Of a stretch of 5,113 bases of DNA, positions 1-4,977 are shown in pieces. This DNA is from Deltaproteobacteria bacterium (GTDB taxonomy: Bacteria > Desulfobacterota_B > Binatia > UBA9968). Every line of letters begins with the position of its first letter. Positions within the stretch are counted from its first letter, which is position 1. The stretch spans positions 1 through 5,113 of the forward strand of contig VBKY01000376.1 of NCBI GenBank assembly GCA_005879255.1, written 5' to 3'. The translations under genes and the position numbers were made by a program. The notes under the pieces were generated by a model, which saw only the letters and a program-made list of their open reading frames with translations, was not told the DNA's origin and searched no databases.

Positions 1-2
1 TG

Positions 3-188
3 CGGAACATCCGGCAAAATTTGTTTTTTGCATTCGTCTACAATGTATTGGGAGTTCCCATCGCCGCGGGTGCTTTGTATCCGTTCTTTTGTATTCTTCT
101 GAGCCCGATCATCGCCAGCGCCGCCATGACGTTCAGCTCGGTTTCCGTGATCAGCAACCCACTGCGATTGAATCGCTTGGAGCTCTAA
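3..188 (+). CDS. copA: Copper-translocating P1B-type ATPase, C-terminal fragment (5' end outside window)
   Basis: The open frame runs from the window edge to TAA and gives the last 61 residues of a heavy-metal P-type ATPase, an inner-membrane pump that exports Cu+ with ATP hydrolysis. Visible are two hydrophobic segments (about residues 8-33 and 35-51 of the fragment). The first contains the Tyr-Asn pair (FVYNVLG, Y13-N14) and the second contains the Met-x-x-Ser-Ser motif ([14 protein letters not shown]42, S45, S46). In the P1B-1 subgroup these two membrane motifs supply part of the Cu+ site, and the order and spacing match the end of CopA proteins. The N-terminal metal-binding, actuator and ATP-binding domains lie upstream of the window, so the family is well supported but the completeness of the gene is not visible. 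It converges on lgt and shares no operon with it. Confidence 0.9.
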   Translation, partial: RNIRQNLFFAFVYNVLGVPIAAGALYPFFCILLSPIIASAAMTFSSVSVISNPLRLNRLEL

Positions 189-209
189 AGCGGCTTCGGA
201 GCGACTTTT
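187..209 (+). terminator. Weak hairpin with short T run after the copper ATPase
   Basis: AAAG / CTTT (187-190 with 205-208) and GCT / AGC (193-195 with 200-202) pair around a TCGG loop, separated by a symmetric 2x2 mismatch. The hairpin begins in the stop codon and ends in four T. The stem is broken and the T run short, so termination here is only possible, not shown. Confidence 0.25.
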
Positions 210-391
210 GATGCGTGCGTCCATGCTATGGAGCACACTGTTTAAGAGCCAGATGTTGGCCATAAAGTCCGGTGAGAAACATCTTGGGTCGATTGAACAC
301 GTGCACGACAATTTTTGACCGCCCATTCTCACTCGTGACTGTGGCTCTCGTCGGCGCGGAATCTCCCAGCGTTAGGTGTCTGGGCACATGT
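189..391. other. Intergenic region between convergent copper ATPase and lgt
   Basis: No convincing gene lies in this 203-bp stretch on either strand: the only longer frame (226-429, minus) has no recognisable domain and overlaps the lgt 3' end. It holds nested inverted repeats: GTGAGAA / TTCTCAC (272-278 with 326-332), inside them GGTC / GACC (287-290 with 317-320) and ATTG / CAAT (292-295 with 309-312), around the 8-bp palindrome CGTGCACG (300-307). This could be RNA structure at a convergent junction or chance. Confidence 0.5.
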
Positions 392-402
392 TCACTGTGC
401 CC
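382..402 (-). other. Hairpin enclosing the lgt stop codon
   Basis: GGGCACA (382-388) pairs perfectly with TGTGCCC (396-402), leaving a 7-base loop that contains the lgt TGA. A second, mutually exclusive stem CCCAG / CTGGG (366-370 with 380-384) lies just beyond. Neither is followed by a T run in the lgt reading direction, so an intrinsic terminator is not supported. The hairpin may serve for 3'-end protection or be incidental. Confidence 0.35.
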
Positions 403-1186
403 GCGTTTGCGACATTCTTCGTGAAGCATAGATGAGATAGACGCCCAAGAGAATAAAGGGAATGCTTAACAGTTGCCCCATGTTGAAAGGCAAGCGGCTC
501 TCGAACGGCACTTGATTTTCCTTGACGAATTCGATCATGAAGCGAGCGAAAAAACAGGTCGCTAGGGTCGTACCGAAGACTCTACCGGGAAATTGAATGA
601 TCGTGGTCTTCCAGTACGCGACGTACAGCGCGCAAAAAACCAGAAAGTACGCCGATGCCTCGTAAAGCATCGCCGGGTGTCGGGGAATATCGTCGACGCG
701 CGCGAACACGATCGCCCAGGGCAGGTTCGATGGGGTGCCGAGAATCTCCGAATTAAAAAAATTACCGACGCGGATCAGCGCCGCCGCTAACAGACAAGGT
801 ATGGCGAGACGATCGGCCAGCTCGATGAAGCTCATGTCGCGGTGTTTTTTGAGGTAAAGATACAGCGAGAACATGACGCCGGCGAAACCGCCGTGGCTCG
901 CCAGTCCACCATGCCAGATCATGGGAATTTCCCACGGGTGCGACAGGAAATAATCGGGCTGATAAAAAAAGACGTGACCAAGTCTCGCGCCAATGATAGT
1001 TCCGAGCATCAGGTACAGGCATAGCTCGGATAAATTTTCGAGACCGCGCTGTTCCCTGCGGTAAAACTGCGCCATGATCTGAAAGCCGAGCAAAAATCCG
1101 AGCGCGAAGAAGACACCGTACCAGCGAACTTCGATTGGGCCGAGAATAAAAATCGCAGGGTCCACATTCCAAATCAAATGGTGCAT
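392..1186 (-). CDS. lgt: Prolipoprotein diacylglyceryl transferase
   Basis: This is the inner-membrane enzyme that transfers diacylglyceryl from phosphatidylglycerol to the lipobox cysteine of prolipoproteins, the first step of lipoprotein maturation. The 264-residue protein is about the usual length and has several hydrophobic segments. Family landmarks are in order: WHGGLASHGG (91-100, with the His equivalent to E. coli His103), IRVGNFFNSEILG (138-150), RHPAMLYEA (169-177) and FARFMIEF (213-220). The E. coli key residues R143, N146, E151, G154, R239 and E243 correspond to R139, N142, E147, G150, R215 and E219, so it should be active. The start was set at the ATG of MHHLIWNVDP because the family begins there. 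The frame stays open for 30 more codons to 1276, but that part is polar, unlike Lgt, and covers the divergent promoter region. No clear Shine-Dalgarno precedes the chosen ATG. Confidence 0.96.
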   Translation of the reverse strand: MHHLIWNVDPAIFILGPIEVRWYGVFFALGFLLGFQIMAQFYRREQRGLENLSELCLYLMLGTIIGARLGHVFFYQPDYFLSHPWEIPMIWHGGLASHGGFAGVMFSLYLYLKKHRDMSFIELADRLAIPCLLAAALIRVGNFFNSEILGTPSNLPWAIVFARVDDIPRHPAMLYEASAYFLVFCALYVAYWKTTIIQFPGRVFGTTLATCFFARFMIEFVKENQVPFESRLPFNMGQLLSIPFILLGVYLIYASRRMSQTRAQ

Positions 1187-1240
1187 CTTGGAAGTCACGG
1201 TATCATTTTTTGACGAGTATTCGAGTTCTGGCTGCTGTAA

Positions 1241-1256
1241 ACAGGCGATCTCCTGT
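1241..1256. promoter_or_regulatory. 16-bp near-perfect palindrome, candidate operator
   Basis: ACAGGcGATCtCCTGT reads the same on both strands at 14 of 16 positions (7 of 8 base pairs), with a GATC centre. It sits in the 110-bp region between the divergent lgt and amidohydrolase starts, at about -56 to -41 from the predicted amidohydrolase transcription start. Such a place suits an activator, or a repressor shared with lgt. The regulator is unknown and none is encoded in the window. Confidence 0.4.
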
Positions 1257-1281
1257 CTCGCTTTTTCTGCTACCAAGGCTC

Positions 1282-1290
1282 TGGTATAGT
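1282..1290 (+). promoter_or_regulatory. Extended -10 promoter of the amidohydrolase cluster (leaderless start)
   Basis: TGGTATAGT is an extended -10 element (TGn followed by TATAGT, five of six to TATAAT). The end of the hexamer is 6 bases before the ATG at 1297, so the usual 6-7 base distance puts +1 at or next to the A of the ATG. The region 17 bases upstream (1262-1267, TTTTTC) is a poor -35, as is usual for extended -10 promoters. No Shine-Dalgarno lies within 15 bases of the ATG, consistent with a leaderless transcript. Confidence 0.55.
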
Positions 1291-1296
1291 CCGCTC

Positions 1297-2469
1297 ATGT
1301 CAGCCATTTTGATTAAAAACATCGGCACGTTGGTGACCGGAAAGTTGGAAAGCCCGCTGCGCCAAGCGGATTCGATCTTCATCCAAGACGGTCTTATTCG
1401 TGCCATCGGCAACGGTTTGAGCCATGCGGCGGATCAAGTTGTCGACGCCAACGGCATCACGGCGATTCCGGGCTTGATCGACTCGCATTCGCATCCGTCG
1501 ATCGGCGAATACACGCCAGCGCAAAATTCGCTAGGATGGATTACCAATTACATGCATGGCGGGGTGACTTCGCTGATCTCCGCCGGTGAACTGCATCTGC
1601 CGGGCCTTCCGCTTCCGCCGGACGCGCGAACAGCGCTGTCGGTGGCGATTGTTACCAAGCGCTGTTACGACAATCTGCGGCCATCGGGTGTAAAAGTTCA
1701 TGCCGGTACATTGCTGCTAGTTCCCGGTCTCACCGAGAAAGATTTCGACGAGATCCAGTCTCTCGGTATCAAGCTCGTCAAATTTATTTTTTACGATTAC
1801 AGCCTACTGCCCAGCGGTGAAGCGGAGCGTTACGTCACTTGGGCGCATGCGCGCGGCATCAAAGTAAAGATTCATTCCGGCGGCGTGTCGCGTTCGGGCG
1901 TGAGCCAAGTGGCAGGGTTCGAGATCGTACAAAAGATCAAGCCGGACATTATCGGCCATATCACCGGCGGGCCGATTCCGATGCCTGAAGAGGACATGAT
2001 TCGGATCGTCAATGAAACGAGTTGTTACGCTGAAATCTGCAGCTCAGGCAATTATCGTTTGGCGCTGAGTCTCATACGCGCGGTCAAGGTGAGGAACTCT
2101 TTCGATCGTATTCTGATCGGCACCGATACGCCGGGCGGCACCGGTGTCATTCCGCGGGGAATCCTTCGCGAGATCGCTTTCATCTCGTCGGTCGGCGAAG
2201 TGGCGCCGGAAAAGACAATTTGCATGGCGACGGGTAACGTCGGGCGGGCGCATGATCTGAATCTTGGCATCTTGGAAGAAGGACGGCCGGCGGATTTGGT
2301 CTTGCTGCACAAAATTACCGGTTCGGTGGCCAAAGACGCTCTAGATTCGTTCGCCAAAGGCGACCTGCCCGGCATTTCCTACGTGATCATCGACGGCGAA
2401 GTTCGCGTGGCAGGCCGTAGCCAGCAGACCCCGCCGCCCGAGCGCATCGCCAGCCAAAGTTGCTGCTGA
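1297..2469 (+). CDS. Enamidase-like metal-dependent amidohydrolase
   Basis: This is a 390-residue member of the amidohydrolase superfamily. It resembles the enamidase of Eubacterium barkeri, which opens 6-oxo-1,4,5,6-tetrahydronicotinate during nicotinate fermentation; the comparison is from memory. The N-terminal beta-sandwich part (MSAILIKNIGTLVTGKLESP) leads to a TIM barrel with candidate metal ligands H64 and H66 (IDSHSHPS), H193 (KIHSGG), H221 (GHITGGP) and D277 (IGTDTPGGTG). K162 (KLVKF) is placed to be a carboxylated bridging lysine. The C-terminal part has MATGN (310-314), GRPADLVLL and PGISYVIIDGEV, shared with enamidase. There is no signal peptide, so it is cytoplasmic. The ATG was chosen because the family starts here; the TTG-started extension to 1210 runs back through the promoter. 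It is first in a cluster with the LLM oxidoreductase 12 bases downstream. Enamidase-like is well supported; the true substrate is unknown, and imidazolonepropionase- or dipeptidase-like activities remain possible. Confidence 0.88.
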   Translation: MSAILIKNIGTLVTGKLESPLRQADSIFIQDGLIRAIGNGLSHAADQVVDANGITAIPGLIDSHSHPSIGEYTPAQNSLGWITNYMHGGVTSLISAGELHLPGLPLPPDARTALSVAIVTKRCYDNLRPSGVKVHAGTLLLVPGLTEKDFDEIQSLGIKLVKFIFYDYSLLPSGEAERYVTWAHARGIKVKIHSGGVSRSGVSQVAGFEIVQKIKPDIIGHITGGPIPMPEEDMIRIVNETSCYAEICSSGNYRLALSLIRAVKVRNSFDRILIGTDTPGGTGVIPRGILREIAFISSVGEVAPEKTICMATGNVGRAHDLNLGILEEGRPADLVLLHKITGSVAKDALDSFAKGDLPGISYVIIDGEVRVAGRSQQTPPPERIASQSCC

Positions 2470-2476
2470 AGGAGAG
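2469..2476 (+). promoter_or_regulatory. Ribosome binding site of the LLM oxidoreductase
   Basis: AAGGAGAG begins on the last base of the amidohydrolase stop codon and ends 5 bases before a GTG at 2482. It is a strong Shine-Dalgarno, decides the GTG start, and its overlap with the upstream stop points to coupled translation of the two genes. Confidence 0.75.
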
Positions 2477-2481
2477 TTCGA

Positions 2482-3462
2482 GTGAGCGCTTGTGAATTCG
2501 GTGTCGGTCTGTTTCCGACCGAACCCTTACAGAAAATGATTCACCTTGCCAAGGTAACGGAAGCGTCGGGCTACAGTCATATCTGGGTCGGCGACTCGCA
2601 CCTCATCTGGCGCGAGGCCTACGTCAACATGGCGGCGATGGCGCTCAACACAACGAGAGTTAAACTCGGTACAGGTGTCACGAATCCGTTGACTCGCCAT
2701 CCATCCGTGGTCGGCAGCGCCTACGCAACTTTGGAAGAATACGCGCCGGGACGCATGATCGTCGGCATCGGCCTGGGCGACAGCTCAGTGGAAACCATGG
2801 GCATGAAGCCGGCGAAGTTGTCGTATTTTGAGAAAACCATGCAGCAGATGCGCGATCTTCTCGACGGGAAGGAAGTGCAGCTCGAAACTGGCAAGATTCA
2901 CGTGCTTCACCCATGTCAGAGAAAAGTTCCCATCTACATCGCCGCGAGCGGACCCAAGATGCTCGAACTATGTGGCCGCATCGCCGACGGAATTATTATT
3001 CTTGTCGGTGTCGCTGACGAGTACATCGCGCACGCGAAGGACAAAATTGCAGCAGGAGCAAAAACGGTCGGAAGAAGACTTGAAGATATAAATCTAGTTC
3101 TCTGGGTTCCGTGTGCAGTTTCTGATACCGCTCCTGCTAAAGACGCGGTAAAGGCCCACGTTGCGCGGGTAGTCGCGCATCCATTGCCATACGTGCTCGA
3201 TCCCAACGAGCAGAAAGTTCTTGCAGAGATTCGCAAGACCTACGACTACTACCACCACATGGATCAACAGGCGAACCACGCCGAAGTGATCCCGGACTGG
3301 CTGGTCGATAAATTCGCTATCGCCGGCACAATCGCCGAATGCCGTGCGCAAATCGCACGCATCAAAAAAACCGGCATCCAACAAATTGCCATCATTCCCT
3401 ACAGCCCGCCCGGCGGGAGCAGGGAAGAGACGATCCGCGGGTTTGCGAAGGCGATGGGCTAA
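2482..3462 (+). CDS. LLM-class flavin/F420-dependent oxidoreductase
   Basis: This is a 326-residue luciferase-like TIM-barrel protein, a cytoplasmic enzyme class using FMN or coenzyme F420 and including methylene-H4MPT reductase (Mer) and many reductases of ring compounds. Family marks are the first strand FGVGLFPTEP (6-15), the strand end IWVGDSH with D38, VKLGTGVTNPLTRHP (60-74), the loop GIGLGDSSVETMG (95-107), IYIAASGPKMLELCGRIADG (151-170) that closes the cofactor side, and the C-terminal DKFAIAGTIAECRAQI (277-292). Length is normal for the Mer-like branch. F420 versus FMN cannot be settled from sequence reading; no F420 biosynthesis gene is in the window. It starts with GTG, is 12 bases behind the amidohydrolase and should be co-transcribed with it. 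The 63-bp gap to the VOC gene has no clear promoter or terminator. Confidence 0.9.
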   Translation: MSACEFGVGLFPTEPLQKMIHLAKVTEASGYSHIWVGDSHLIWREAYVNMAAMALNTTRVKLGTGVTNPLTRHPSVVGSAYATLEEYAPGRMIVGIGLGDSSVETMGMKPAKLSYFEKTMQQMRDLLDGKEVQLETGKIHVLHPCQRKVPIYIAASGPKMLELCGRIADGIIILVGVADEYIAHAKDKIAAGAKTVGRRLEDINLVLWVPCAVSDTAPAKDAVKAHVARVVAHPLPYVLDPNEQKVLAEIRKTYDYYHHMDQQANHAEVIPDWLVDKFAIAGTIAECRAQIARIKKTGIQQIAIIPYSPPGGSREETIRGFAKAMG

Positions 3463-3513
3463 AGTCGATGTTTGCCGCTATGAGTCTCGACGACGAAGAA
3501 AATTCCAGCTGAA

Positions 3514-3520
3514 AGGGAGA
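3514..3520 (+). promoter_or_regulatory. Ribosome binding site of the VOC gene
   Basis: AGGGAGA ends 5 bases before the ATG at 3526 and fixes this start. No promoter is evident between 3463 and 3513, so the gene is probably read from the upstream cluster. Confidence 0.65.
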
Positions 3521-3525
3521 AGCCT

Positions 3526-3921
3526 ATGAAAATCGTTCATACAATGATCCGGGTGAATGATCTGGACGAGAGCCTCAAGTTTTATTGCGACGGGCTCGGC
3601 ATGAAGCTCCTGAAGAAAAGAGAATACGAGTCGGGCCGCTTTACCAACGCCTTTGTCGGATATGGTTCAGAAGAAACCGACGCGGTTATCGAACTGACTT
3701 ACAATTGGGATACGCACTCATATGATATCGGGAATGGTTTCGGACATATCGCTCTTGGCGTTCCCGATGTGTACAAAGCCTGTGAGGACTTTCGTGCTAG
3801 AGGGGTTAAGATCGTCCGCGAGCCGGGCCCCATGAAACATGGGAGCAATAGCAACGCCATCGCCTTTCTCGAAGATCCCAATGGCTACAAAATCGAGTTG
3901 ACGACGCGGGCGGAGAAGTGA
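3526..3921 (+). CDS. gloA: Glyoxalase I-like VOC protein (lactoylglutathione lyase family)
   Basis: This is a 131-residue protein of two paired beta-alpha-beta-beta-beta VOC modules, matching bacterial glyoxalase I over its whole length (HTMIRVNDLDESLKFY, LGMKLL, FVGYG, VIELTYNWDTH, GHIALGV, FLEDPNGYKIEL). Glyoxalase I isomerises the methylglyoxal-glutathione hemithioacetal to S-lactoylglutathione in the cytoplasm. All four metal ligands of E. coli GloA are present: H5, E56, H74 and E124 (E122 in E. coli, shifted by a two-residue insertion, KHGSNSN). This H-E-H-E set separates it from extradiol dioxygenases of the same fold. The lack of the longer eukaryotic insertions fits the Ni-type bacterial class. 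Its place behind an amidohydrolase and an LLM oxidoreductase leaves open a role in that pathway on another aldehyde or thiol adduct rather than general methylglyoxal detoxification. Confidence 0.92.
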   Translation: MKIVHTMIRVNDLDESLKFYCDGLGMKLLKKREYESGRFTNAFVGYGSEETDAVIELTYNWDTHSYDIGNGFGHIALGVPDVYKACEDFRARGVKIVREPGPMKHGSNSNAIAFLEDPNGYKIELTTRAEK

Positions 3922-3968
3922 TTTACACTGTCAGACGATTCGGGGATTTTGCCAAGGCGATGAAGTGA
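3921..3968 (+). pseudogene. Remnant of the 3' end of an LLM-class oxidoreductase gene
   Basis: Right after the VOC stop, a frame reads TVRRFGDFAKAMK and then TGA, like the C-terminus of the LLM protein upstream (ETIRGFAKAMG). At the DNA level 3935-3962 aligns with 3430-3456, with 23 of 27 bases equal and one extra base in the remnant. No start or body of a second LLM gene remains, so it appears to be the stub of a deleted tandem paralogue, or of a rearrangement that placed the VOC gene here. Chance similarity cannot be fully excluded for so short a stretch. Confidence 0.45.
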
Positions 3969-3976
3969 CGGCCGTA

Positions 3977-4408
3977 TTAATCGGCTGTCCGCCTGCGTCC
4001 AGCACGTCGTGTACGCGAATTCAGGCGCGGGCTTGTGGGCGAAGCAGCAGGAAGAGGCCCAGCGGCGACAAGCCTTCGCCTAGCTGGCTCAATAATCAAA
4101 TTCATTCCTTCAAGCGTCCGGGCACCCAAAAGCTGAAGGTCGCCTGGTTCCGCGAATACTACCTCATCGATAGTGAAAAACTTGTCGAGGCGGATGATCG
4201 CAAAGCCAACGCTACGGGTGACCTCTTGGCCATTGGCGAGGACAAACGCCACGTCCTTTTCTTCGCGGCTGACGCCGATTCTTTCGAGCGACCGCTCGGA
4301 CACCCAGGTATATTCGCTTCCGCTATCTACCAAGAGCTTCGGTATGACAACCGAACGAGTCCGATCGGTCGGATTCTCGATTTTGCATTTTGTGTGAAAG
4401 GTTCCCAC
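3977..4408 (-). CDS. Small retropepsin-like (clan AA) aspartic protease
   Basis: This 143-residue protein resembles the bacterial stand-alone predicted aspartyl proteases of the single-domain retropepsin type. The catalytic loop is LLVDSGSEYTWV (25-36) with D28-S29-G30, followed by SLERIGV (40-46), the flap-like strand FVLANGQEV (55-63), and the second family motif LLGARTLEGM (93-102), which corresponds to the hydrophobic-hydrophobic-Gly motif of retropepsins. As one lobe it should act as a dimer; no signal peptide or membrane segment is seen, and its substrates are unknown. The start is a GTG with AGGAG (4424-4428) 15 bases upstream, a long spacing; an in-frame stop at 4460-4462 limits extension. 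The last 21 residues, rich in Arg, Ser and Thr, do not look like the family and may be read-through past a lost stop. A plus-strand frame over the same bases (3965-4468) has no domain and is a shadow. Confidence 0.75.
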   Translation of the reverse strand: MGTFHTKCKIENPTDRTRSVVIPKLLVDSGSEYTWVSERSLERIGVSREEKDVAFVLANGQEVTRSVGFAIIRLDKFFTIDEVVFAEPGDLQLLGARTLEGMNLIIEPARRRLVAAGPLPAASPTSPRLNSRTRRAGRRRTAD

Positions 4409-4461
4409 GTCGAAAAATTCCGTCTCCTGTCGCAGAAGTTTAAAACCGCTGCGGTGAATCT

Positions 4462-4490
4462 ATCGTAGACAAAGTGTGGCGTTCCAGCAA
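4462..4490 (-). promoter_or_regulatory. Possible promoter of the aspartic protease gene
   Basis: Read on the minus strand, TTGCTG (4490-4485) and TACGAT (4467-4462) are 17 bases apart, matching the -35 and -10 consensus at three and four of six bases. It lies in the 117-bp gap between the orphan gene and the protease. The match is modest and may be chance. Confidence 0.25.
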
Positions 4491-4525
4491 CCGCTCAATG
4501 GAGAACTTTGCCCGGTGGGATCGGC

Positions 4526-4846
4526 TCATTCTTTTCTTAGCTGAACTACCTTCGCGTTGGCGCCTTCCGCATTGTCAGCCGAGGCAGCCTTGCGCAAAAG
4601 CCCCGGCGCTACGTTCCAGTGCTGGCCGCTGTCGGTGATGATCGTAACTGTTTTCTTGTTGTAGCGAGTGATTATGCCAAACAGCGGTGAGCGCCCTTCG
4701 GGCTGAAATGTGACCCGGTCGCCGATTCTAAAGTCGAGCATCTGTGAGTGGGCGCGCATTTGGTTTAAGAACCGCAACCGCGCCACTATCCTATTGTTCA
4801 AATCGATCAGTTCTTCCTCGGTGAGTTTGTCAATGTCAATGTTCAC
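4526..4846 (-). CDS. Orphan protein with helical N-terminus and SH3/KOW-like core
   Basis: This 106-residue protein of unknown function resembles uncharacterised conserved bacterial proteins; I recall no named family. Residues 1-36 are charged and likely helical (MNIDIDKLTEEELIDLNNRI and on to LRFLNQMR). Residues 38-85 look like a small beta-barrel of the SH3/KOW or Tudor type: FRIGDRVTFQP, then FGIITRYNKKTVTIITDSG, then WNVAPGLLRK. The pattern of a GD turn, a strand, and a Y-N-K-K-T-V turn is typical of nucleic-acid- or protein-binding barrels. The tail (88-106) is polar. The start is a GTG preceded by GGCGG and GGAAG (4852-4859). It has no signal peptide. It lies 60 bases after the attC-like site on the same strand. 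A role in RNA or DNA binding is an inference from fold only. Confidence 0.75.
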   Translation of the reverse strand: MNIDIDKLTEEELIDLNNRIVARLRFLNQMRAHSQMLDFRIGDRVTFQPEGRSPLFGIITRYNKKTVTIITDSGQHWNVAPGLLRKAASADNAEGANAKVVQLRKE

Positions 4847-4904
4847 GACGACTTCCGCCTTTCAGTAAACATTCAATCCTCGTTCGGCCACGTTGACTCT
4901 GGCG

Positions 4905-4977
4905 GGCTAACGTCTGCGCTCCGTGATCGGAGCGAGCAACGCGAGCCTTCCGGTCCGCTGCAGCGCGCGTGTTAGGT
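4905..4977 (-). repeat. attC-like imperfect inverted repeat (candidate integron recombination site)
   Basis: On the minus strand ACCTAAC (4977-4971) fits the R'' consensus RYYYAAC, and GTTAGCC (4911-4905) fits R' GTTRRRY except at one base. CTAAC pairs with GTTAG. Inside follows a symmetric 4-base unpaired spacer, then GCGCT pairs with AGCGC, giving the R box, spacer, L box order of attC. The 73-bp length is in the attC range. A further perfect hairpin, CGCTCCG / CGGAGCG with a TGAT loop, lies at 4917-4934. No integrase gene or second attC is seen, so this is a candidate only. Confidence 0.4.

Noticed and set aside
292..377. Second attC-like site beyond the lgt stop (ACCTAAC at 377-371, minus strand)
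   Set aside because: The only possible partner, GTTCAAT (298-292), pairs poorly with the R'' box and no complementary L boxes follow. It lacks the attC fold.
226..429. 67-residue minus-strand open frame over the copA-lgt junction
   Set aside because: It has no recognisable domain and overlaps the lgt 3' end on the same strand in another frame.
762..1172. 136-residue minus-strand open frame inside lgt
   Set aside because: It is an alternative frame of the clearly conserved lgt gene, with an Arg-rich composition typical of shadows.
1213..1241. Promoter for lgt with TTTACA (1241-1236, minus strand) as -35
   Set aside because: No acceptable -10 hexamer is found at 15-18 bases spacing.
1187..1276. 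N-terminal extension of lgt to an ATG at 1276
   Set aside because: The 30 extra residues are polar and unlike Lgt N-termini, and they would be encoded across the palindrome and divergent promoter region. The ATG at 1186 matches the family start.
1210..1296. TTG-started extension of the amidohydrolase
   Set aside because: The extra 29 residues have no family match and the extended -10 box lies inside them. The family begins at the ATG at 1297.
3464..3491. GTCGA / TCGAC inverted repeat between the LLM and VOC genes as terminator
   Set aside because: A 5-bp stem with an 18-base loop and no T run does not support termination.
3971..3990. GCCG / CGGC inverted repeat after the LLM stub as a terminator of the cluster
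   Set aside because: The stem is only 4 bp and no T run follows on either strand.
3965..4468. 167-residue plus-strand open frame opposite the aspartic protease
   Set aside because: It has no domain signal, whereas the minus strand carries the D-S-G catalytic loop and the LLG motif of retropepsin-like proteases. It is a shadow frame.
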